Positions 25,877-32,647 of a DNA stretch of 34,348 nt are shown piece after piece; position 1 is the stretch's first letter, and every line of letters starts with the position of its first letter. The notes below the pieces were generated by a model that did not search any database, was not told the origin of the DNA, and saw only the letters and a list, made by a program, of their open reading frames with translations. Position numbers and translations under genes: made by a program. Where the stretch lies: the NCBI GenBank assembly GCA_024636405.1, contig JAGXHC010000048.1, forward strand, positions 1-34,348, written 5' to 3'. The DNA comes from Sulfitobacter sp. (GTDB lineage: Bacteria; Pseudomonadota; Alphaproteobacteria; Rhodobacterales; Rhodobacteraceae).

Positions 25877-27258
25877 GACGGCATGTCTCCTTCTTCTGAA
25901 AGTGTATGCGCATTTTGTTCAAGCCAGGGCTCGAGCCATTTTGTGTGAAAATTGCCCGCCTGAACGTCCGCGTCCTTTGCCAGCGACAGAAATAGCGGCG
26001 CGGTGGTTTTCAACGCGCCTGTGCGCAACTCGCCTACTGCGCGGACAAGCCTTTTGATCGCGGCCTCGCGGTCGTTGGCGATCACGATCAGCTTGCCAAC
26101 CAGCGAGTCGTAGAATGGCGGTATCTGATAGCCATCATAAAGCATGTGATCAAACCGGACACCGGGGCCACCGGGGGCACGAAAAGTATCGACCATGCCC
26201 GGAAAGGGTGCAAAATTGTTCGTCGGATCCTCGGCGTTGATGCGGACTTCGATCGCGTGCCCACGCAGCACGATGTCCTTTTGCGCGATCGAAAGCGGCG
26301 CGCCACCGGCGATGGCGATCATCTCTGTCAGCAAATCCAACCCTGTCACGCTTTCCGTTACGGGATGTTCAACCTGAATGCGGGTATTCATTTCTATAAA
26401 GTAGAACGCGCCTGTCTGATCGTCGTAGAGATATTCGACCGTGCCCGCGCCGCGGTATTTGACCGACCGCGCAAGGGCCACGGCACTGTCGCACAGTTTT
26501 GTACGCACCGCATCGCTCAGCGCGCTCGACGGGGCCTCTTCCCAAACCTTCTGGCGACGCCGCTGAAGCGAACATTCGCGTTCAAAGCAATGGACGAAGT
26601 TGACGCCGTCGCCCAGGATCTGCACTTCTATATGACGCGCTTTGGCAATCATCTTTTCCAGATAAAGCCCACCATCGCCAAACGCCGATTTTGCTTCGGC
26701 TGCGGCCTGCGGGGCGAGGCTGGCGAATTCATCTGCGTTTTCGGCCACGCGGATGCCACGCCCGCCGCCCCCGGCGGTCGCCTTGATCATCACCGGATAG
26801 CCAATCTTTTCAGCGATTTGCAAAGCATCTTTCATGTCGCCGATCATACCGTCACTGCCGGGCACGGTAGGCACGTTCGCGGCCTCGGCGGCCTTGCGCG
26901 CGGACGCCTTGTCGCCCATCGCGCGGATCATGTCACCGCTGGGGCCGACAAAGGCCAAGCCTGCGGCCTCCACCGCATCTGCAAAATCCGCGTTTTCGGC
27001 CAAAAAGCCATAGCCGGGATGCACGGCGTCTGCGCCGCTGTCTTTGGCGGCTTTCAGTACCGCCTCGACGTTGAGATAAGACTTGGCTGCGGGGGGCGGG
27101 CCGATCTCAACCGCTTCATCGGCCATCTCGACAGCCAGCGAAGTCGCATCTGCTGTGCTGTAGACCTGGACGGTACGGATGCCCATTTCCTTGGCGGCAC
27201 GGATGATCCGCACGGCGATCTCGCCACGGTTGGCAATCAGGAGTTTGGAAATACCCAT
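25873..27258 (-). CDS. accC: Biotin carboxylase
   Basis: The 461-aa protein has the full biotin carboxylase fold: the N-terminal LLIANRGEIAVRIIRAAKEMG, the glycine-rich ATP-grasp loop ATAGGGGRGIRV at about 160, ECSLQRRRQKVWEEAPS at about 228, and the EMNTRIQVEHPVTE active-site strand. It charges biotin on the carrier protein with CO2 using ATP and bicarbonate. It lies six bases after the carrier gene and overlaps pxpB, so it is a dedicated copy for the pxp operon rather than the housekeeping fatty-acid enzyme. It is slightly longer than AccC (about 449) because of a C-terminal extension. Confidence 0.93.
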   Translation of the reverse strand: MGISKLLIANRGEIAVRIIRAAKEMGIRTVQVYSTADATSLAVEMADEAVEIGPPPAAKSYLNVEAVLKAAKDSGADAVHPGYGFLAENADFADAVEAAGLAFVGPSGDMIRAMGDKASARKAAEAANVPTVPGSDGMIGDMKDALQIAEKIGYPVMIKATAGGGGRGIRVAENADEFASLAPQAAAEAKSAFGDGGLYLEKMIAKARHIEVQILGDGVNFVHCFERECSLQRRRQKVWEEAPSSALSDAVRTKLCDSAVALARSVKYRGAGTVEYLYDDQTGAFYFIEMNTRIQVEHPVTESVTGLDLLTEMIAIAGGAPLSIAQKDIVLRGHAIEVRINAEDPTNNFAPFPGMVDTFRAPGGPGVRFDHMLYDGYQIPPFYDSLVGKLIVIANDREAAIKRLVRAVGELRTGALKTTAPLFLSLAKDADVQAGNFHTKWLEPWLEQNAHTLSEEGDMPS

Positions 27259-27264
27259 GATCGT

Positions 27265-27507
27265 TCAGGTTTCAAGCTCGGCCACAACCTGACCGGGCAT
27301 GATCGCGTCTTCGTTCTCGACTGTGAAGGCGGTGATTGTGCCATCGGTATCCGACTTCACCTCGGTGTAGGTTTTCATCACTTCTACCAGACCGATCACG
27401 TCTCCCTTTTTTACCGCATCGCCTACTTCCTTGTAGTTTGGGTCGTCGGGCGAAGCGCGGCGATAGAACACGCCCGGCAAGGGCGAACGGATTTCAGATT
27501 TGGCCAT
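27265..27507 (-). CDS. accB: Biotin carboxyl carrier protein
   Basis: This 80-aa protein is a single biotinyl domain. The attachment Lys45 lies in VEVMKTYTEV, where typical carriers read EAMKM; Val and Thr replace Ala and Met. PLPGVFYRR near the start is the usual first strand. It lacks the Ala/Pro-rich linker and N-terminal domain of fatty-acid AccB, so it is a compact, stand-alone carrier. AGGAG precedes the ATG at 27507; a longer frame adds 13 residues of upstream leader. It carries carboxyl groups from the adjacent biotin carboxylase, probably to PxpB-PxpC. Confidence 0.9.
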   Translation of the reverse strand: MAKSEIRSPLPGVFYRRASPDDPNYKEVGDAVKKGDVIGLVEVMKTYTEVKSDTDGTITAFTVENEDAIMPGQVVAELET

Positions 27508-27555
27508 CGTATACTCTCCTGTTTTGTCAGTGTCAGTCGGGCGCAAGCCACCGCG

Positions 27556-28287
27556 TCAACGTGCCGAAAGCCGATCCCCCAGCGCCGCGCGCATGGCCAT
27601 GGTGATTTCAACCACACCTGGCGTATCGGAATGAACGCAGATAGTATCTGCGCGCACATTGTTTTGTTTTCCTGAAGCACTGACGACAATTCCGTGGTCG
27701 ACTGCCATCACCACCTTGGCGGCCACCGCTTCGGGATCTTTGGCGCCATGTTCACGGGTAATCAGCAATTTACCATCATCATCATAGTCCAGATCGGCAA
27801 AAAACTCGGCCCGGAATTCAAGCCCCCGCGCCGTATAGATCTCCTCGTGCAAGGTCCCTGCGAGCCCGAAGATTGGAATGCCCAGATGTTCGGACGCATC
27901 ACAGACGGCGTGGGCAATATGTTCTTGCCGCGCGGCCATGCCGTACAGTGCGCCGTGTGGCTTGACGTGCGATAGCGCCACACCGGCCACTTTGAGAAAC
28001 TCATTCAGCGCGCCGATCTGGTAGAGAATGATGTTGGCCATTTCTTCGCGGTCGATCACCATTTCGCGTCGACCAAAACCCGCGAGATCGGGCAGCGACA
28101 CATGCGCCCCGATGCGCACGCCGTTTCGCTTGGCCGAGGCTACGGTTTTGCGCATGTGGTTGGGATCTGAGCCGTGGAAACCGCAGGCGATGTTTGCTTC
28201 CGTGATCAGCGGCATAAGCGCTTCGTCATCACCCAGTTTATAAAGTGCAAAGCTCTCGCCCATGTCACAATTGATATCGACAGCCAT
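27556..28287 (-). CDS. pxpA: LamB/YcsF family protein, 5-oxoprolinase subunit A-like
   Basis: The 243-aa protein has the family start VDINCDMGESF, ITEANIACGFHGSDPNHM, GAHVSLPDLAGFGRREM and HVKPHGALY. PxpA with PxpB-PxpC forms ATP-dependent 5-oxoprolinase in other bacteria. Several normally fixed positions differ: GFHAGDP is GFHGSDP, GAHPxxPD is GAHVSLPD, and CVHGD is CVHSD. The start is the ATG at 28287 with GGGAGG ahead; 12 more residues upstream are unlikely to be coding. First gene of the operon pxpA, carrier, biotin carboxylase, pxpB, pxpC, aminotransferase. The second copy of the shared element lies about 115 bases upstream. Confidence 0.88.
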   Translation of the reverse strand: MAVDINCDMGESFALYKLGDDEALMPLITEANIACGFHGSDPNHMRKTVASAKRNGVRIGAHVSLPDLAGFGRREMVIDREEMANIILYQIGALNEFLKVAGVALSHVKPHGALYGMAARQEHIAHAVCDASEHLGIPIFGLAGTLHEEIYTARGLEFRAEFFADLDYDDDGKLLITREHGAKDPEAVAAKVVMAVDHGIVVSASGKQNNVRADTICVHSDTPGVVEITMAMRAALGDRLSAR

Positions 28288-28401
28288 TCCGGCCCTCCCA
28301 AAGACTGAACAAGACAGGCACAAACAGAACCCACCCTTGAGGCGCGGCCGTCTGCCGCAGGTCGGTGCGTTTCACTGCAAGGCTAAACGGGTCCGCCGTG
28401 G

Positions 28402-28450
28402 ATTGTAAAATATGATTTTTGTAGTAGTACTTTCTGAAAATCAGATACTG
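28402..28450. promoter_or_regulatory. Shared 49-bp regulatory element, copy 2 (pxpA / LysR)
   Basis: This is the gapless match to 22470-22518, with 40 of 49 positions identical. The same two dyads are kept, AAAAT-ATG-ATTTT and TCTGA-AAA-TCAGA (28433-28445), and the same 26-bp centre spacing. It sits between the divergent pxpA and LysR genes, the classic place for a LysR operator that controls both the target and its own gene. The divergences fall mostly between the dyads. Confidence 0.72.
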
Positions 28451-28527
28451 GCTGGGCCTCACGACCGGGTATTCCAAGACCTCACCGGACCAAAGCGTCC
28501 TGCGCCCTCCGAACATAGCGAGACAAG

Positions 28528-29427
28528 ATGAATCCCAGTCTGCGACAGATCCGATATTTCATCGCCGCCGCCGACGCGGGCCAAATCTCAAAAGCGGCGA
28601 TTGAAATCAATGTCTCCCAGTCGGCGATCACGACGGCCATCAAATCACTTGAAACGCTGATCGGCACATCGCTTTTTGACCGGCATTCGGGCGGCGTCAT
28701 TTTGACCTACGAGGGCAGTCTTTTTCTCAACCATGCAAGGGGCATCATTGAATCTGTCGAAGAAGCAATCCGCATACCGCGTCGCATACAAAGGGATGTC
28801 CACGGCACTTTCAATCTTGCGGTGACCTACACCGTCGCCGGCTATTTCCTGCCACCGCTGTTGCTGCGCTACAGACAGGCGCTGCCCAATGTTGAAATCA
28901 ATCTTGTCGAAGCGGACCGCAACACGATTGAAACGGGGCTGAGTGACGGCGTATTTGATGTGGCCGTGATGCTGACATCGAATCTTGTAAACCACCGCGA
29001 ACTTGCCCACAGCGTATTGCTGCGCTCGCGGCGCAGGCTCTGGCTGAATGCAAATCACCGGTTCCTGTCGGGAAAATCGGTCACATTCGGTGAAATTGCC
29101 GAAGAACCCTATATCATGCTGACGGTGGACGAGGCGTCTGACACCGCACAGCTTTATTGGGACCGCACGCCCTATCAGCCCAAAACCATTTTCAAAACAT
29201 CATCGGTCGAGGCGATCCGCAGCATGGTTGCGAACGGTATGGGATTGTCCATTCTGTCGGACATGGTTTACCGGCCCTGGTCACTTGAAGGCAGCCGTGT
29301 CGATGTGATGGAAGTCGCTGAAACAATTCCGACGATGGATGTCGGGTTGGCTTGGTCAAAGTCAGCAGATTTGAATGCTGCCGCGCAATCATTCCTTGAG
29401 TTTATGGATCTGGCTGTCCGTGCTTGA
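28528..29427 (+). CDS. LysR-family regulator of the pxp operon (inferred target)
   Basis: This 299-aa protein has an N-terminal winged helix-turn-helix (LRQIRYFIAAADAGQISKAA, then SQSAITTAIKSLE at about 31-43) and a type 2 periplasmic-binding-like effector domain from about 92. It is transcribed away from pxpA with 240 bases between the two starts, which hold the shared element. The likely co-inducer is the imported compound or its breakdown product. Control of the distant importer operon is inferred from the second copy of the element. Confidence 0.92.
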   Translation: MNPSLRQIRYFIAAADAGQISKAAIEINVSQSAITTAIKSLETLIGTSLFDRHSGGVILTYEGSLFLNHARGIIESVEEAIRIPRRIQRDVHGTFNLAVTYTVAGYFLPPLLLRYRQALPNVEINLVEADRNTIETGLSDGVFDVAVMLTSNLVNHRELAHSVLLRSRRRLWLNANHRFLSGKSVTFGEIAEEPYIMLTVDEASDTAQLYWDRTPYQPKTIFKTSSVEAIRSMVANGMGLSILSDMVYRPWSLEGSRVDVMEVAETIPTMDVGLAWSKSADLNAAAQSFLEFMDLAVRA

Positions 29428-29446
29428 ATGCACGTTGGGTTGTTTT
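29419..29446 (+). terminator. Weak terminator-like hairpin at the LysR gene end
   Basis: CGTGC-TTGAAT-GCACG spans the LysR stop codon and is followed by TTGGGTTGTTTT. A 5-bp stem with a broken T-run gives only modest support. It lies in the 48-base convergent gap before the M24 gene end. Confidence 0.4.
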
Positions 29447-29475
29447 CAGATCAGTGTCAGAGCACCCGTTGATCG

Positions 29476-30708
29476 TCAGGCAAGCAACTCTTCCTCGAAA
29501 CCCATGTCGGACAGCAATTCGGGACCGTTTTCGGTAATCAAGATCTGTTGTTCCAGCTTGACGCCCTCGGCGTCGCCGGGCGCCCCTGCATAACTTTCGA
29601 CACATATGACCATGCCCGGTTCGATAATTCCGTCATGGCCTTTCGCTCGGATCTTGTCTGAGTGGATCAGCAGCGGGAATTCGTTGCACAGCCCGCTGCC
29701 ATGCGCGATGGCCGGTTGCTCGAACGCCTTGTATTTGTCTGGCATCCGGTAGGCCAGGTCGGCCAGCTCGAAAAAGCTGCGACCGGGCGTGAAAAGCTGC
29801 CAGTTGCGCAACACCTGTTCGTGCGCAAGCGCATAAAGCCGCCGTTGCTCGCCCTTGGGCTTGCTGTCCCCCACCGTCCAGCTTCGGGAAATATCGGCAC
29901 CATAGCCGTGCGGCCCGATCAAATCGGTATCGACACAGATGATATCGCCGGCCTCGACGATGCGCTCGCTCGCCTCTTGATACCACGGGTTTGTGCGCGG
30001 GCCGGACGACAGCAGCCGGGTCTCGATCCATTCGCCTCCCAGTTCAATGTTGGTCTGGTGCAGGATCGACCAAATTGCGTTCTCGGTCATGCCCGGTTTC
30101 GTCGCGGCGATCATCCGCCGCAGGCCTTCCTGACACACACCGATGGACTGGCGCACCGCGTCGATTTCTTCGGGCGTTTTGATCAGTCGCGCCATATGCG
30201 CGATCTCGAACCCGTCAACGATCTGGATGTTTGCGTCTTCCAGCAAATGCGTGCCGACCGGGTCCATCTTGTCGATGGCCAATCTGCGATTTCCGCCGCC
30301 ATGAAGCCTCATCAGCTCCACGATCTCGGCGCACCAGGCTTTGGCGAATTCCATCACGCGCGGCCCGGCGGCGAAATGATACCAGGCTTGCGCAATGCGC
30401 ACCTCGTCTACCGCCGCGCGACCGTCCGCCATGAATTCGCAGCCGCTGAATTCAAACAGGATCACCGGACCTTCGACCGCCACAAATACATATCTGCACG
30501 GATTGTGCAGTGAATAAACCTGCATATTGGTGGTGCCCGTGGCGTAGCGGACATTGATCGGGTCATAGAACAAACCCGCCGCGCAATCGTATTCCAGCAA
30601 TTTCGCCCTGAGCCGCGCAAGCCGACCAAGATCGAGCCTGCGGTGCCAGTCGGCGTCCATTCCCAGCATGTCGGCCTTGGCGACCGGTTGCCCGTCCAAC
30701 TCAGACAT
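29476..30708 (-). CDS. DddP-like M24 metalloprotein, probably not a DMSP lyase
   Basis: This 410-aa creatinase/aminopeptidase-fold protein resembles DddP, the roseobacter DMSP lyase, for example in GGEWIETRLLSSGPRTNPW and YATGTTNMQ. The metal ligands are kept: D260/D262 and D272 in VDTDLIGPHGYGADIS, H336, E371 and E386. However, the residue six after H336 is Asn342 (HGSGLCN), where DddP has its catalytic Asp. The Trp after NMQ is replaced in NMQVY, and the Tyr five before the His is Gln331. The likely reaction is therefore hydrolysis of a small peptide, amidine or other C-N bond. The ATG overlaps the dioxygenase stop by one base, and a TTG one codon earlier is less likely. It is co-transcribed with the dioxygenase. 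Confidence 0.85.
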   Translation of the reverse strand: MSELDGQPVAKADMLGMDADWHRRLDLGRLARLRAKLLEYDCAAGLFYDPINVRYATGTTNMQVYSLHNPCRYVFVAVEGPVILFEFSGCEFMADGRAAVDEVRIAQAWYHFAAGPRVMEFAKAWCAEIVELMRLHGGGNRRLAIDKMDPVGTHLLEDANIQIVDGFEIAHMARLIKTPEEIDAVRQSIGVCQEGLRRMIAATKPGMTENAIWSILHQTNIELGGEWIETRLLSSGPRTNPWYQEASERIVEAGDIICVDTDLIGPHGYGADISRSWTVGDSKPKGEQRRLYALAHEQVLRNWQLFTPGRSFFELADLAYRMPDKYKAFEQPAIAHGSGLCNEFPLLIHSDKIRAKGHDGIIEPGMVICVESYAGAPGDAEGVKLEQQILITENGPELLSDMGFEEELLA

Positions 30709-31595
30709 CAATCAGCCAGCCCGTCAGTCTGGCGTGTGTGTTCTGCGTCGATGTGTTCCTGCATCACCCGTCCGTAGACCCGCATGGTGCTGGCCACGCT
30801 GCCAATAAAACCGGGCTGGCGGGCATAGCCGAAGATCGCGGTGTGGCGGCTGCCCTTTTCGATGCGGTTAACCCGGTGCAGCGAATAGCGGCCCTTGAAA
30901 AGCTGCAGATCACCGACTTGCAGATCAAGCTTTTTGACCAGATTTGATTTTCCGTCCAGCACGCCTTGCACATCGTAGAAGTTCTCCTGTCCCGGTGCGC
31001 GGATACCGGGGCAGTATTCAAATGTCCCACCCTCGTCAGCGCGGCGGGTCATCAGGCTGACGATGAATTCATTTGCATCGAAATGCCAGCCAAGCACGTT
31101 GCCCGTCTCCATTGAGTTGATGATGAGCCCGCGCATCGGGTCCGCGAACTGATAAACCTCGTCCGCTGACAGACATGCGGCGATGAACGCGATCAGATGC
31201 GGGTTGCGGTAGATCTGTTGGATCAGCCCATCGGCCGGGATCAGGTCGCGTGTGACGCTGCCGCTGGTGGTGCGGTGCGCACGGCGGCGCGGATGGCCTT
31301 CGGCAAAGCTGTCGTCAGGGCCGGTGCCGTAGGGGGTGTATTCCTCGCTGCTGTGAAGCGCGAGCGGCGAAAGCGCTTCGGTCTCGGCGGCCAGCGCCGC
31401 GTGCGCATCGGGTCGGATGAACCCGGACAATCGGGCGCAACCATCCTTTTCCAGACCGGCACGGGCATGGGCAATGACGTCCTGCAATATCGCGGAGCCG
31501 GGATGATGCAGGGGATAGCGGTCCAGGTCGATCAGGTTCATGCCGTCGTGCGGCATCGTTTCGATCATGGTGTCCTGATTGAGGTCCAAGGCCAT
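30708..31595 (-). CDS. Fe(II)/2-oxoglutarate dioxygenase (phytanoyl-CoA-type)
   Basis: This 295-aa protein shows the iron facial triad H171 and D173 in GWHFDANEF and H240 in RYSLHRV. A likely 2-oxoglutarate-binding Arg250 lies in KGSRHTAIFGYA. The Asp is present, so it should hydroxylate or desaturate rather than halogenate, although the HxDxNEF context is shared with the carrier-free amino-acid halogenase/hydroxylase group. The ATG at 31595 has AGGAG six bases ahead; a 35-residue longer frame is rejected. It is coupled to the DddP-like gene. The pair may first oxidise, then hydrolyse, an N-containing small molecule; the substrate is unknown. Confidence 0.85.
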   Translation of the reverse strand: MALDLNQDTMIETMPHDGMNLIDLDRYPLHHPGSAILQDVIAHARAGLEKDGCARLSGFIRPDAHAALAAETEALSPLALHSSEEYTPYGTGPDDSFAEGHPRRRAHRTTSGSVTRDLIPADGLIQQIYRNPHLIAFIAACLSADEVYQFADPMRGLIINSMETGNVLGWHFDANEFIVSLMTRRADEGGTFEYCPGIRAPGQENFYDVQGVLDGKSNLVKKLDLQVGDLQLFKGRYSLHRVNRIEKGSRHTAIFGYARQPGFIGSVASTMRVYGRVMQEHIDAEHTRQTDGLAD

Positions 31596-31667
31596 CTCGT
31601 TCTCCTGTTGTGCTGGCTTGACGTTGCTGGGACCATCTACTGCTTGACTCTTGGCCGAAACAATTTC

Positions 31668-31688
31668 CAAATATTCACTGAAAATTTG
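31668..31688. promoter_or_regulatory. LysR-type T-N11-A dyad before the second LysR gene
   Basis: CAAAT-N11-ATTTG is a perfect dyad of LysR-box form, ending 14 bases before the LysR ATG and 72 bases upstream of the divergent dioxygenase start. It would suit autorepression together with activation of the dioxygenase operon. Confidence 0.55.
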
Positions 31689-31702
31689 AAAAGAATTCAA
31701 CT

Positions 31703-32647
31703 ATGGGTCGCCACCTTTCCCTGCAGCACTTTGAAATGCTCGCGTCTATCGCACGTTTGGCCTCGCTGGCCGAAGCCGCCCGATCGCTGCTGATCACACC
31801 ATCAGCATTGACCCACCGCATCCGCGAGGCGGAACGGCGGCTGGGTGTCGTGCTTTATGAAAAACAGGGGCGCATGCTACGGCCCACTTTGGCGGGCCGT
31901 ATCCTGACCCAGACCGCCGAGCGCATTTTGGAAGATATCCAGCAATCCGAGCGCGTCGCGATTTCCTCTGCGACGGGCGTGCGCCATGTCGTACGGCTGT
32001 CGGTTGCGGTCTATGCCGCATTTCACTGGTTGCCGGAATTCCTGCCGTGGTTCCGCAAGGCCAATCCCGGCATCGAGATCGAGATTGAGACCCAAGGCGC
32101 CCAAAGCCCGTTCGATTCGCTCTCCAAGGGGGTGATTGACCTCGTCATCTCGCCGGATTCGGTGCTGCCGGGGCAGCTTGATGCGATGGATCTGTTTGAT
32201 GACGAACTGGTCGCCGTCGTGCCGCCGGGACATGCGCTGGCATCCAAAGCCTACGTCAGCGGCAGCGATTTTCTAAACGATCCCTACCTGACATATTCGC
32301 TGGTTCGCCAACCAGGCTATGAGGCAGACAGGATATGGACACCGGAAAAGGTGTTGCCCCCACATGAGGAAAACATCGGATCGGTCGATGCGATCTGCGA
32401 GCTGGTAAAGGCGGGTTTCGGCATTTCAATCCTTAGCCATTGGGCGATCCACCCCCAGTTTATGTCCGGCAAGCTGGTGCCGGTCCGTGCGACGCAGGAC
32501 GGTCTGGGGATCACATGGCGCGCCATAACGAAATCCGGCGCACGAAACGGTGCGCCGGAAATAGTTCTGTCACAAGCGCTGGCGGACTGGTTCCGAAAAA
32601 ACCCGCCCGCCGGCATCCCTGATCAGGCTGAAAGGCCAAGTTTGTAG
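31703..32647 (+). CDS. LysR-family regulator of the dioxygenase / M24 operon (inferred target)
   Basis: This 314-aa protein has an N-terminal winged helix (FEMLASIARLASLAEAARSL, then TPSALTHRIREAERRLG) and an effector-binding domain from about 95. It is divergent from the dioxygenase gene with 107 bases between starts. The helix-turn-helix resembles the MetR-like branch of LysR proteins (LxLxHFEML start), so an amino acid or methyl-compound effector is conceivable. The ribosome site is weak (AAAAG). Its last 25 bases overlap the end of the opposite-strand solute-binding protein gene. Confidence 0.91.
   Translation: MGRHLSLQHFEMLASIARLASLAEAARSLLITPSALTHRIREAERRLGVVLYEKQGRMLRPTLAGRILTQTAERILEDIQQSERVAISSATGVRHVVRLSVAVYAAFHWLPEFLPWFRKANPGIEIEIETQGAQSPFDSLSKGVIDLVISPDSVLPGQLDAMDLFDDELVAVVPPGHALASKAYVSGSDFLNDPYLTYSLVRQPGYEADRIWTPEKVLPPHEENIGSVDAICELVKAGFGISILSHWAIHPQFMSGKLVPVRATQDGLGITWRAITKSGARNGAPEIVLSQALADWFRKNPPAGIPDQAERPSL

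Noticed and set aside
26146..27675. 509-codon open frame opposite the biotin carboxylase gene
   Set aside because: Composition is typical of antisense shadow frames, and the minus-strand genes have full family signatures.
29476..30708. Straight annotation as DMSP lyase dddP or creatinase
   Set aside because: The key acidic residue and two pocket residues of DddP are replaced, while the intact metal ligands are unlike metal-free creatinase.
30708..31595. Halogenase of the BesD/HalD type
   Set aside because: The iron ligand Asp173 is present (HxD); halogenases of this fold have Gly or Ala there.
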